Assembly (NCBI RefSeq): GCF_004363075.1
Contig: NZ_SNYN01000017.1
Span: forward strand, 1-64,000
Length of the DNA: 64,000 bases
Source of the DNA: Actinorugispora endophytica
GTDB lineage: Bacteria > Actinomycetota > Actinomycetes > Streptosporangiales > Streptosporangiaceae
Reading direction: 5' to 3'
The translations under genes were made by a program, and so were the position numbers. Shown here one piece after another: positions 43,895 to 51,962 of the stretch. Each line of letters opens with the position of its first letter. Within the stretch, counting starts at the first letter, position 1. The notes below the pieces were generated by a model, which was given only the letters and a program-made list of their open reading frames with translations, had not been told where the DNA came from and did not search any database.

Positions 43895-44860
43895 ATGCGC
43901 GCCATCGTCATCGAGGAGACCGGCGGCCCCGAAGTGATGCGTCTGGCCGAGGTGCCCGACCCCGTACCGGGCCCCGGCCAGGTCGTCGTCGACGTCGAGG
44001 CCCGCGGGGTCAACTTCATCGACGTCTACCGACGCGCGGGGATCTACGCCGTCCCGACCCCGTTCACCCCCGGCGGTGAGGGCGCGGGCACGGTCAGCGC
44101 CGTCGGCGAGGGCGTCACCGGGGTGGCCGTCGGCATGCGGGTGGGTTCGGTGGAGGTGGCCGGCTCCTACGCCGAACGCGCGATCGTCGAGGCCGACAAG
44201 CTCATCCCGCTTCCCGACGGCGTCACCTCCGAGCAGGCGGCCGCGGTCCTGCTCCAGGGGATCACCGCGCACTACCTCACCCACTCGACCTACGCGGTGC
44301 AGCCAGGCGACACCGTGCTGGTGCACGCCGCGGCCGGCGGTACCGGCCTGCTCATCACCCAGCTCGCCAAACTGCGCGGAGCCAGGGTGATCGGGACGGT
44401 CTCCACCGAGGCCAAGGAGGCGCGGGCCCGCGAGGCGGGGGCCGACGAGGTCATCCGGTACACGGAGGCCGACGTGGTCGAGGAGGTCCGGCGCCTGACC
44501 GACGGCGAGGGGGTTCCGGTGGTGTACGACGGCGTGGGCGCCGGCACCTTCGACGCGAGCCTGGCGTGCCTGCGCCGGCGCGGCCTGCTCGCGTTGTTCG
44601 GCCAGTCCAGCGGCGTCGTCCCCCCGGTGGACCCGCAGCGGCTGAACACCGCCGGATCGGTCTACCTGACCCGGCCGTTCCTGGGTCACTACACGGCGAC
44701 CCGCGACGAGCTGCTGGAACGCTCCTCGGACGTGCTGGGCCTGGTGGCGACGGGCAGCCTGCACGTGCACGTGGGCGGCCGCTACCCGCTGGCCGAGGCC
44801 CACCGCGCGCACGCCGCCCTGGCGTCCCGGGCGACCACCGGCAAGCTGCTGCTGGTCTAG
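43895..44860 (+). CDS. NADPH:quinone oxidoreductase
   Basis: A 321-residue zinc-less medium-chain dehydrogenase/reductase. The N-terminal catalytic domain begins MRAIVIEETGGPEVM and includes GVNFIDVYRRAGIY; the NADPH-binding Rossmann fold holds HAAAGGTGLLITQLAKLRGA and the quinone oxidoreductase motif VYDGVGAGTFDASL. It is predicted to reduce quinones with NADPH as QOR enzymes do. AGAGGAG lies upstream of the ATG. It lies downstream of the kinase gene with a 70-base gap. Confidence 0.92.
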   Translation: MRAIVIEETGGPEVMRLAEVPDPVPGPGQVVVDVEARGVNFIDVYRRAGIYAVPTPFTPGGEGAGTVSAVGEGVTGVAVGMRVGSVEVAGSYAERAIVEADKLIPLPDGVTSEQAAAVLLQGITAHYLTHSTYAVQPGDTVLVHAAAGGTGLLITQLAKLRGARVIGTVSTEAKEARAREAGADEVIRYTEADVVEEVRRLTDGEGVPVVYDGVGAGTFDASLACLRRRGLLALFGQSSGVVPPVDPQRLNTAGSVYLTRPFLGHYTATRDELLERSSDVLGLVATGSLHVHVGGRYPLAEAHRAHAALASRATTGKLLLV

Positions 44861-44956
44861 TCGTCCCGCGTCGTGAGCCCGGTGCTCACTCGCGCTCGGG
44901 ATCACCACTCCCCGCGGTGTCGGAGGGATACGACGACGATCGAGGGTCCTCCTTGT

Positions 44957-45019
44957 CGGTGATCTCGACGTCAGCGTCCTTGGACGTCCGTTCCGGGGGC
45001 GCCGACGTCGAGATCACCG
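44957..45019. terminator. 16-bp bidirectional hairpin
   Basis: Arms at 44957-44972 and 45004-45019 are exact complements around a 31-base loop that contains its own small stem (GTCC/GGAC). It lies between the convergent quinone oxidoreductase and SPFH genes. Confidence 0.65.
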
Positions 45020-45043
45020 GGGAGTCGCCTGCGCGCGGGTTCC

Positions 45044-46132
45044 CTACGCCTCCTCCCGCTGGCCGGGGAAACCGATGGGACCGGCCGCCGCCTCGGCTTC
45101 GGCCTTGGCCTCGGCGACCGCCTCGGCGGCGAGGTCGGCCGCGTGGTCGGCCGCGCGCAGCGCCTCACCGCGCACCGGGTCGCCCGAGGTGAGCTGCGGC
45201 GTGGCTCCCTCCTCCGGCGCCGCGTCCTCCTCAGCCCGGGGTGTCGCCGCCTCCCCGTCGGCGGCGGGCGCGAACGCCCTGCTGACGTTCTGGATGGCCT
45301 GGGTGAGCTCGCCCGGGATCACCCAGAAGGTGTTCCCCTCGCCGTTGGCGAGCGTGGGCAGCGTCTCCAGGTACTTGTAGGCCAGCAGCTTGGAGTCGGC
45401 GTTGTTGGCGTGCACCGCCTGGAACACCCGCTCGATGGCCTTGGCCTCGCCGTCGGCGCGCAGGATGGCGGCCTGCTGCTGGCCCTGCGCCTCCAGGATG
45501 GCCTGCTGGCGGGCGCCTTCGGCGGTGAGGATGCGGGACTGGCGCTCTCCCTCGGCGTGCAGGATCGTGGCGCGCTTGTCGCGCTCGGCCCGCATCTGCT
45601 TCTCCATGGCCTCCTTGATGGAGGGGGGCGGGTCGATGGCCTTGATCTCGACCCGGTTCACCCTTATCCCCCACTTGCCGGTGGCCTCGTCCAGAACGCC
45701 GCGCAGGCGCGAGTTGATGTCCTCGCGCGAGGTCAGGGTCCGCTCCAGGTCCATGCCGCCGATGACGTTGCGCAGCGTGGTGACGGTGAGCTGGTCGATG
45801 GCCTGCAGGTAGTTGGCCACCTCGTAGGCGGCGGCCCGGGGGTCGGTGATCTGGTAGTAGAGGACGGTGTCGATGTTGACCACCAGGTTGTCCTCGGTGA
45901 TCACGGGCTGGGGCCGGGAGGAGAACACCTGCTCGCGCAGGTCGAACTTGGTGTTCACCCGGTCCACTCCCGGGATGATGAAGTTCAGGCCGGGCTGCAG
46001 GGTTCGCATGTAGCGACCGAATCGCTCGATGTTGTAGGCGCGCGCCTGGGGAACGATCCGCACGGTGGATACCACCCCCAGGACCACGATGACCGCGAGG
46101 ACGATGAAGAGGATCTCCATGGCTGGTGTCAT
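45044..46132 (-). CDS. SPFH/stomatin-family membrane protein
   Basis: A 362-residue protein with one N-terminal membrane anchor (~5-25), an SPFH (band 7) domain (~28-200; IIPGVDRVNTKFDLREQ, NIDTVLYYQITDPRAA) and a long helical region with Glu/Ala-rich coiled coil (AEGERQSRILTAEGARQQAILEAQG) followed by an acidic Ala-rich tail. It is a paraslipin/stomatin homologue that forms membrane scaffolds. The upstream NfeD gene on the same strand is the classic partner. Two Met starts (1 and 5) are possible. Confidence 0.93.
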   Translation of the reverse strand: MTPAMEILFIVLAVIVVLGVVSTVRIVPQARAYNIERFGRYMRTLQPGLNFIIPGVDRVNTKFDLREQVFSSRPQPVITEDNLVVNIDTVLYYQITDPRAAAYEVANYLQAIDQLTVTTLRNVIGGMDLERTLTSREDINSRLRGVLDEATGKWGIRVNRVEIKAIDPPPSIKEAMEKQMRAERDKRATILHAEGERQSRILTAEGARQQAILEAQGQQQAAILRADGEAKAIERVFQAVHANNADSKLLAYKYLETLPTLANGEGNTFWVIPGELTQAIQNVSRAFAPAADGEAATPRAEEDAAPEEGATPQLTSGDPVRGEALRAADHAADLAAEAVAEAKAEAEAAAGPIGFPGQREEA

Positions 46133-46199
46133 TCCTTCTCTCGGGTCGGCCTGGCGGGGGCGGCGCGCTCCGGTGGGAACCCGCTCGCCGGGGCGGGTG

Positions 46200-46640
46200 T
46201 CACGGCAGGGCTTCCCTCGGGTAGACCACGGCGGTGGCGCCCTCGATCTCCATGACGTCGACGTGGACCCCGGGCGGGATGGTGAGTGACTCGTCGAGGG
46301 CCCTGGCCGACCACTCCTCGCCCGAGAGCCTGATCCGGCCGCCGTCGCCGGTGACCTCCTCGAGGACGAGCGCGGACCTTCCCACGAGCGCGTCGGTTCC
46401 CGAGCGCAGGATCGGGGGCTGGGTCATGTGGCGGCGGGCGATCGGCCTGACGACGAGCAGCCCCGCCGCCGCGGTGGCGGTGAACGCCAGGACCTGCGGC
46501 ACGAGACCGAGCCCGAGCGCGCCCGCCACACCCGCGACCAGCGCCGCCGCCGCCAGCAGTCCCAGCGCTAGGGTCAACGTGAAGAGCTCGGCGACGCCCA
46601 GGGCGACGGCCACGACCAACCAGACAACCCACAACGGCAT
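46200..46640 (-). CDS. NfeD-family protein
   Basis: A 146-residue short-form NfeD protein: about three membrane segments (~5-65) and a C-terminal OB-fold domain (~85-146; ALVGRSALVLEEVTGDGGRIRLSGEEWSARA). NfeD partners stomatin-like proteins, consistent with the SPFH gene 67 bases downstream. CCGGAGG precedes the ATG at 46640; an upstream in-frame start would add 26 residues. Confidence 0.9.
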   Translation of the reverse strand: MPLWVVWLVVAVALGVAELFTLTLALGLLAAAALVAGVAGALGLGLVPQVLAFTATAAAGLLVVRPIARRHMTQPPILRSGTDALVGRSALVLEEVTGDGGRIRLSGEEWSARALDESLTIPPGVHVDVMEIEGATAVVYPREALP

Positions 46641-46907
46641 ACCAGCCTCCGGTCCTGTGGCGGGTATCACTAAAACTACCCCCGGGCGATCGGAGATCAC
46701 ACTTGGGGGAAGCGACATGTGGACAACGAACGGCGGGCACCACGCGGCCGCGTCCGCTTCCCCTCCCCCGAAGGCTTCTGTTTTCCTCCGCCGGGGCGGA
46801 CGGCCCGGGCCCGGGCCGTCCGGGCTCCCCCGCGGAACCCGCCCGATCCCCCTTCACATACGACGCGAACCACTTCGCGCGCGGCGGACGTTTGCGAGAA
46901 TCCGAAC

Positions 46908-47444
46908 ATGAGCCACTACCCCGAGCCGTACGACAACGCCGGCGACCCGAACGCTTGGAACCAGGGCTGGGAGACGTCCCCCCAGGGCCCCCCGCCCATG
47001 GGCGGGGACCCCAACGCGCAGCTGGCGCCCTACAACGCGCAGACGGGCGGTTACCAGACCCCCTTCGGCCCCCACGGGGAGCTCCAGCCCTCCCAGGAGC
47101 AGCCGATCGCCGTCCTCGGCGACATCACGGTGACGCAGAACCTCGTCATGACCCCGGTCGGCACCTTCCCGATCAGGGGAAGCATGTGGACGCTCAACGA
47201 CATGACCGTCGTCCGTCAGCAGATGGCGACCTGGGCCCTGGTCGTGGCCTTGATCGGCTTCCTCTTCATCTGCGTCTTCAGCCTCTTCTTCCTGCTGGTG
47301 AAGGAGACCACCGTGTCCGGGACGATCCAGATCACGGTGCGCCAGGGCGAGAAGTTCTACACCACCCAGGTCCCGGTACACAGCCAGGCCCAGGGGCACC
47401 AGGTCCACCAGCAGTTCCAGTACATCCGCTCGATGGCGGTCTGA
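46908..47444 (+). CDS. Single-pass membrane protein, Pro/Gln-rich N-terminus
   Basis: A 178-residue protein. The N-terminus (~1-60) is Pro/Asn/Gln-rich (NAWNQGWETSPQGPPP); then a polar region, one membrane segment (~105-130; WALVVALIGFLFICVFSLFFLLV) and a C-terminal region with beta-strand character (TVSGTIQITVRQGEKFYTTQVPV) and a Gln/His-rich end. No named family is recognised. It is divergent from the NfeD-SPFH unit, and its ribosome binding site is weak. Confidence 0.75.
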   Translation: MSHYPEPYDNAGDPNAWNQGWETSPQGPPPMGGDPNAQLAPYNAQTGGYQTPFGPHGELQPSQEQPIAVLGDITVTQNLVMTPVGTFPIRGSMWTLNDMTVVRQQMATWALVVALIGFLFICVFSLFFLLVKETTVSGTIQITVRQGEKFYTTQVPVHSQAQGHQVHQQFQYIRSMAV

Positions 47445-47460
47445 CCGCTCCCCGCGTGGC

Positions 47461-47486
47461 CGCGGCCGGGAGCGGCCCCGGCCGCG
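47461..47486. terminator. 10-bp hairpin between convergent genes
   Basis: CGCGGCCGGG and CCCGGCCGCG with a 6-base loop, two bases from the end of cobQ on the minus strand and 17 bases after the plus-strand membrane protein gene. Confidence 0.6.
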
Positions 47487-47487
47487 C

Positions 47488-49005
47488 TCAGGGGCCTCCC
47501 GGGGGGACGACGGGCATCCCGCCGGGGGCGCCGTCCTCCAGCAGCCTCAGCAGTGCCGCCGTGTCCATGTGCTCCTCGACGAGGTCGCCGAGGGCGTCCA
47601 GGCGCCGGCTCCGTTCGGCGGCGAAGTCGGTGTCGGGGGCGCAGGCGAAGTCGCGGCCCGCGCGAGCGGCCACCTCGCGTAGGAAGGCCCTCCGGAAGCC
47701 GTCGTTCTCCAGCGCCCCGTGCCAGGTGGTCCCCCACACCGCGCCCAGCCGGTGGCCGTCCAGGAAGGGCTCGGTGTCGGCGGACGGGTCGACGTGGACC
47801 ACCCCGTGGTGGATCTCGTAGGCGCGCACCGGGTTCCCGTACGCGGTTCCGACCGGCCGCCCCAGCGTCTTCTCCACGGCGAAGTCAACCCGGGTGGGCA
47901 GCAGCCCCAGGCCCTCCACCCGACCGGCCCGGGACTCCACCTCGTCGTCGATGCCGCGGGCCAGCATCTGGTAACCGCCGCAGATCCCCAGCAGCGGGAG
48001 ACCCCGCCCGGCCCTTTCCACCAGCGCGTCGGCCAGTCCGCGTTCGCGCAGCCAGGCCAGGTCCGCCACGGTGGCGCGGCTGCCCGGCAGGATCACCAGG
48101 TCCGCGTCCGCGACCTCGTGCGGCGCGGTGACGAAGCGCACGTCCACCCCGGGCTCGACGGTGAGCGCGTCGATGTCGGTGAAGTTGCTGATGCGCGGCA
48201 GCCGCACCACCGCCACCCGCAGGGTCTGCGACCCCAGCGGGGGACGCGACGGGCCGCGGTCCACGCTCAGCGCCAGCGAGTCCTCCACGTCCAGCCACAG
48301 CCCGTCCAGCCAGGGCAGCACCCCGTACACGTCCCGGCCGGTGAGCGAGCGGATCATGTCCAGGCCCGGTTCGAGGAGTTCGCGCGCGCCCCGGAACTTG
48401 TTGACCACGAACCCCGCGACCAGGGCCTGGTCGGCCGGCTCCAGCAGGGCCAGGGTGCCGTGCAGCGCGGCGAACACCCCGCCCCGGTCGATGTCGCCGA
48501 CCACCAGGACGGGCAGGTCCGCGGCTCGCGCCAGCCCCATGTTGGCGATGTCCCCGGCGCGCAGGTTGATCTCGGCGGGGCTGCCCGCACCCTCGCAGAG
48601 CACCACGTCGTGTGAGGCGCGCAGCTCGGCCAGCGCCTCCAGCGACACCTCGCGCAGGCGCTCCTTGTAGGACCGGTAGGTCAGTGCGTCGGCCTCGCCG
48701 ACGGGGCGGCCCCGCACGACGACCTGGCTGCTGCGGTCGCTCCCGGGCTTGAGCAGGACCGGGTTCATCGCGGCGGTCGGTTCGATCCCGCAGGCGGCGG
48801 CCTGCATGGCCTGGGCACGGCCGATCTCCGCGCCGTCGGGGGTGACCACCGAGTTCAGGGACATGTTCTGCGCCTTGAAGGGCGCGACCCTAACCCCTTG
48901 GCGGGCCAGCCAGCGGCACAGTCCCGCCGTGACCACGCTCTTGCCCGCGTCCGAGGTGGTCCCCGCCACGAGCAGCGCGGGCGCGGCGCCGCGTTCCGAG
49001 AGCAT
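47488..49005 (-). CDS. cobQ: Cobyric acid synthase
   Basis: A 505-residue ATP-dependent amidotransferase that amidates peripheral carboxylates of adenosylcobyrinic acid a,c-diamide. The synthetase half starts [19 protein letters not shown] (P-loop-like) with [13 protein letters not shown]; the glutaminase half has [11 protein letters not shown] (nucleophile Cys) and YEIHHGVV (His). Length is typical. Its ATG overlaps the TGA of the upstream cobD gene (TGATG), so the two are translationally coupled. A longer same-strand frame upstream is not coding. Confidence 0.95.
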   Translation of the reverse strand: MLSERGAAPALLVAGTTSDAGKSVVTAGLCRWLARQGVRVAPFKAQNMSLNSVVTPDGAEIGRAQAMQAAACGIEPTAAMNPVLLKPGSDRSSQVVVRGRPVGEADALTYRSYKERLREVSLEALAELRASHDVVLCEGAGSPAEINLRAGDIANMGLARAADLPVLVVGDIDRGGVFAALHGTLALLEPADQALVAGFVVNKFRGARELLEPGLDMIRSLTGRDVYGVLPWLDGLWLDVEDSLALSVDRGPSRPPLGSQTLRVAVVRLPRISNFTDIDALTVEPGVDVRFVTAPHEVADADLVILPGSRATVADLAWLRERGLADALVERAGRGLPLLGICGGYQMLARGIDDEVESRAGRVEGLGLLPTRVDFAVEKTLGRPVGTAYGNPVRAYEIHHGVVHVDPSADTEPFLDGHRLGAVWGTTWHGALENDGFRRAFLREVAARAGRDFACAPDTDFAAERSRRLDALGDLVEEHMDTAALLRLLEDGAPGGMPVVPPGGP

Positions 49006-49982
49006 CAGCGCGCCTCCCCGCTCACCGGGCGGAGACGTTCTGCCGTCGCCCAGGCCGCGGCCGCCGCGACGAGGGCGGCGCCCGCGTTGACGGCGCGGGC
49101 CAGGCGGACGGCGCGGCGGATGTCGCGGACCCGCGGAGCCCGGCCGTCGCCGAGTTCGGGACGGTGCTCGACCCGTCCGCCGTACACGTTGCGCCCGCCC
49201 AGGCGGATGTCCAGCGCGCCGGCGAACGCGGACTCGCACTGACCGGCGTTGGGGCTGGGGTGCCGGTCGCCGTAGCGGGCGCGGGCGCGCCAGGCCCGGC
49301 GCGGGTCTCCGCCGACGACCGGCGCGGCGGCCGCGACCAGCAGCGCGGTCAGCCGGGCCGGGGCCCAGTTGGCGACGTCGTCCAGGCGCGCGGCGGCCCA
49401 GCCGAACCGCTCGTAGCGCGCTGACCGGTGCCCGACCATGGCGTCCAGGGTGTTGACGGCGCGGTAGCCGAGCAGTCCGGCGGGTCCCAGCAGAGCGCCC
49501 CACAGCAGGGGGGCGACGACGGCGTCGGATGTGTTCTCGGCCACCGATTCGACGGTGGCGCGGGCCAGCGCGTCGGCGTCCAGCCCGCTGGGGTCGCGTC
49601 CGCACAGGTGCGGCAGCCTCCGCCGGGCCTCCGCCAGGTCCCCCGCCTCGAGCGCGTCGGCCATCGCCGCGGCCTCGCGTCCCAGCATGGCCCCGCCGAC
49701 GACGGCCCAGGTCGCCGTGGCCGTGACCGCGAAGGCCCGGCACCGGCCGGCGTCCGCGAGCGCGCCCGCCGCGGCGACCGGTGCCACGGCCAGGACCGCG
49801 AACGCCGCCCCGCGCGTCCGGCTCGGCGCGTACAGCCGCTCCTCCAGCCTCCCCGCGGCCGTCCCGAACACCGCGACGGGGTGTCCCCGTTCGGGGTCCG
49901 CGACCACCCGATCCATCAGGGCTCCGGCCAACAAGCCTGCCGCCCGGGGCCATCCCGCGGCCATTCGACGCTTCTTTCGCAC
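49005..49982 (-). CDS. cobD: Adenosylcobinamide-phosphate synthase (CobD/CbiB)
   Basis: A 325-residue membrane protein with several hydrophobic segments and the CbiB motifs [31 protein letters not shown] (16-base-signature region SVAENTSD), [15 protein letters not shown] and [10 protein letters not shown], plus [15 protein letters not shown]. It attaches the aminopropanol (phosphate) arm made by CobC to adenosylcobyric acid. The GTG at 49982 follows TAGGGT at leaderless spacing; an ATG six codons in is an alternative. Confidence 0.93.
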   Translation of the reverse strand: MRKKRRMAAGWPRAAGLLAGALMDRVVADPERGHPVAVFGTAAGRLEERLYAPSRTRGAAFAVLAVAPVAAAGALADAGRCRAFAVTATATWAVVGGAMLGREAAAMADALEAGDLAEARRRLPHLCGRDPSGLDADALARATVESVAENTSDAVVAPLLWGALLGPAGLLGYRAVNTLDAMVGHRSARYERFGWAAARLDDVANWAPARLTALLVAAAAPVVGGDPRRAWRARARYGDRHPSPNAGQCESAFAGALDIRLGGRNVYGGRVEHRPELGDGRAPRVRDIRRAVRLARAVNAGAALVAAAAAWATAERLRPVSGEAR

Positions 49983-49988
49983 CCCACA

Positions 49989-49994
49989 ACCCTA
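49989..49994 (-). promoter_or_regulatory. Putative -10 of a leaderless cobD-cobQ transcript
   Basis: Minus-strand TAGGGT, six bases before the GTG at 49982. No cobalamin riboswitch is visible upstream. Confidence 0.35.
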
Positions 49995-50143
49995 GAGGCT
50001 GCGGAAAGTCCGTTTCCGCACCGACCAGGGAAAACGAATTGCGACTCTCGGTGGCCATATGAACACTTGGAGAAGTCGGCGCTCCCCCGCGCATTCCCTC
50101 TCATCTCATTCGCCCGCGAAGGGCCGTGAAGGGAGGGAAGGCC

Positions 50144-50203
50144 ATGAACGTCGTGTACATCGTTACGGTCCTCATTGTGTTCGGCCAGTATTGGAGCTGG
50201 TGA
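50144..50203 (+). CDS. 19-residue hydrophobic peptide ORF
   Basis: ATG is preceded by a very strong ribosome binding site (GGGAGGGAAGG). The 19-residue product is a short hydrophobic helix ending in aromatics (IVTVLIVFGQYWSW), then TGA. A perfect 15-bp hairpin starts 13 bases after the stop. A leader peptide coupled to the hairpin or a small membrane peptide are both possible; no aminoacid biosynthesis gene follows to support attenuation, and no antisense RNA is seen to support a type I toxin. No family is recognised. Confidence 0.45.
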   Translation: MNVVYIVTVLIVFGQYWSW

Positions 50204-50215
50204 AACGGCCGGCGA

Positions 50216-50255
50216 CGTCGCGCGGGAGGCACGACCGGGCGCCTCCCGCGCGACG
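50216..50255 (+). terminator. Perfect 15-bp hairpin after the peptide ORF
   Basis: CGTCGCGCGGGAGGC and its exact complement with a 10-base loop, followed by CGCCCGTCTTCG. It may end the short transcript carrying the peptide ORF. Confidence 0.65.
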
Positions 50256-50544
50256 CGCCCGTCTTCGCGAAACACCCGCGCCACGCGCCGCGTCGGTCGT
50301 CGGACAGAGGTAACGTGTTCGACGACGCCTTAGCAACCGGTTTGGTGGAGAGCGCGTGGTAACGAGACGCAACTACGCATCGCCGTAGTTGATACGATTT
50401 CGTCCGAACCTGGGCGTCCTCGGCGATATCCCCTAGAATGTCGCCTCGACTCCACCCTCCACGGTTCGGGGCCGCTCCACCATCGCGCCCCGAGATCCGC
50501 AGTGTCACCGGAATCCTCTCGGAACACGCCACAATTGAATCCGA
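50256..50544. other. Gap upstream of tRNA-Arg
   Basis: No gene is seen. It contains a perfect 8-bp inverted repeat CAACTACG/CGTAGTTG at 50370-50391 and a TAGAAT hexamer near 50433, which may be part of the tRNA promoter. Confidence 0.45.
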
Positions 50545-50617
50545 GCACCCGTAGCTCAGTGGATAGAGCACCGGACTTCTAATCCGATGGTCGCAGGTTC
50601 GAATCCTGCCGGGTGCG
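50545..50617 (+). tRNA. tRNA-Arg(TCT)
   Basis: A complete cloverleaf: acceptor GCACCCG/CGGGTGC, D-arm GCTC/GAGC, anticodon loop CTTCTAA giving anticodon TCT (reads AGA, also AGG by wobble), and T-arm GCAGG-TTCGAAT-CCTGC. One anticodon-stem end pair (27-43) is a C-A mismatch. CCA is not encoded. A terminator hairpin follows. AGA is very rare in genes of this base composition, so this is a minor tRNA. Confidence 0.95.
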
Positions 50618-51081
50618 CACTGGCCGAACAGCGAAAGGCGCCTTCCCGCCCGGGGCCGGGCGGGAAGGCGCCTCGTTCTGCCCGAGGCCGCGCTCGGGCC
50701 CGGCGGGGCAGGCGCGCGCCAGCACGCCCGGGGCGGATCTCCCGGCCGTCCCGGTGAACGTTCCCGGCCGGGACTCCCGATCACACCGGACCGCTGTTCC
50801 GGTCCCCGCCGGGCCGCCTTTTCGGACGGCTGCGATTCGGCGGCGCCCGGCACCCCGGAGCACCCGCGCCCGCGTGGCGGGGCCGTCCTCCGGGCCGGGG
50901 CCGGCCTCACCCCGCGCATCGCCGGATTGCGCCCGCCCGCTACCCACGATAAACATCGTTCACAGGGTAAAGACCCGAGTATGGCCGCTTCGCGATGATT
51001 GGTGCGTGAACACAGCAAATCCCGTCATTTCGGGTGAAGGAACCCAGCCCCGGCCCCAGCCGCACGTGAGGGAGGACACCT
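50618..51081. other. Gap after tRNA-Arg
   Basis: Apart from the terminator at 50636-50673 no gene is seen. The last ~120 bases before the roadblock gene are less GC-rich and should contain its promoter; I cannot fix the -10 or -35. Confidence 0.45.
50636..50673 (+). terminator. Perfect 18-bp hairpin after tRNA-Arg
   Basis: Arms 50636-50653 and 50656-50673 with a 2-base spacer, ~20 bases after the tRNA 3' end, then CGTTCT. It is a strong terminator candidate. Confidence 0.8.
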
Positions 51082-51795
51082 GTGCCTGAAACCCCCGTGG
51101 ACGCTGTCGGGGTGCTGGACCGGCTCGCCTCCGGGGTACCGGGGGTCGAGGCCATCGTGCTGGCGGACCGGAGCGGGCGGCCGCTGGCCTCGTCCACCGG
51201 GACCGCCGCCGGCGACGCCGACCGGCTGGCCGCCGTCGCCGGCGGTGTGTCGGGCCTGGCCGGAGCCGCCATGGCGCTGCTGAACACCGGTGTGCTCGAA
51301 CAGGCCGCCATCGACCTCGGGCACGGGCACCTGGTGGTGCACGCGCTCGGCGGAGGCCGCCGAATCGTCGCGCTGACCTCCCCGGACGGCGACCTCTCGG
51401 CCCTGGAGCGGGAGGTCCGGGACGCCTCCTCCGAGTTCTCCCTCGTCCAGCAGCCCCAACGGGCCGCCGGAGGCGGCGAGGAGGAGGCCGACCCGCTCGC
51501 GCAGGTGCACCGCCTGACGGAGCGGTTCCCCGGCTGGCGCATCCGCTACGAGGTCCCCGCCCCCGCTGCGGCCGGCGGATTCACCGCCGAACGCGACCAC
51601 AGTTCCGAGGACCTCTTCGTCCTGCTGGGCCTCCTGAACGCCGTCCACGCCCGCACCGGCGCGGAACTAGAGGCCAGGCTCGCGATCCAGGACGCCGTCT
51701 CGACGGGCCTGGACGCGATCACCTCGTTGAGCCCCGCCTCCTGGAACTCGATCGAACGCGGTCTGGCCGCGCTGCTGCGCGATCCCCGCTTCTGA
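51082..51795 (+). CDS. Roadblock/LC7 domain protein with extra C-terminal region
   Basis: A 237-residue protein. Residues ~6-115 have the roadblock pattern (LDRLASGVPGVEAIVLADRSGRPLASS, LAAVAGGVSGLAGAA, DLGHGHLVVHALGGGR). Residues ~125-237 are an added acidic/helical region with no family I recognise. Single roadblock domains (CvnB/MglB-like) regulate small GTPases in actinobacterial conservons; two conservon-type P450 genes follow, but no GTPase, DUF742 or kinase gene is present. GGGAGG precedes the GTG. A conservon relic or a stand-alone regulator are both possible. Confidence 0.75.
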   Translation: MPETPVDAVGVLDRLASGVPGVEAIVLADRSGRPLASSTGTAAGDADRLAAVAGGVSGLAGAAMALLNTGVLEQAAIDLGHGHLVVHALGGGRRIVALTSPDGDLSALEREVRDASSEFSLVQQPQRAAGGGEEEADPLAQVHRLTERFPGWRIRYEVPAPAAAGGFTAERDHSSEDLFVLLGLLNAVHARTGAELEARLAIQDAVSTGLDAITSLSPASWNSIERGLAALLRDPRF

Positions 51796-51962
51796 CCGGA
51801 CCTGACAGGTCCTGGCCGCATCCGGCCATGTCCAAGCACGCCTGACCACACCTGAGAGCGCGGTTCCCGACCGCCGGTTCTCCCTTCTCCTCCCGCGCCG
51901 CGCGGCGGCTTCGCCATGCCCGAAAACGGCGGGCGACGCTCCCCCATTTCTCTCCGACCCCT

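Noticed and set aside
50144-50255. trp-type attenuator (peptide with two Trp codons followed by a hairpin)
   Set aside because: No tryptophan or other biosynthetic gene follows on the plus strand; the next features are a tRNA and a roadblock gene, and no antiterminator alternative is evident.
50545-50617. tRNA-Arg as an integrative-element attachment site
   Set aside because: No integrase, excisionase or direct repeat of the tRNA 3' end is visible in the window.
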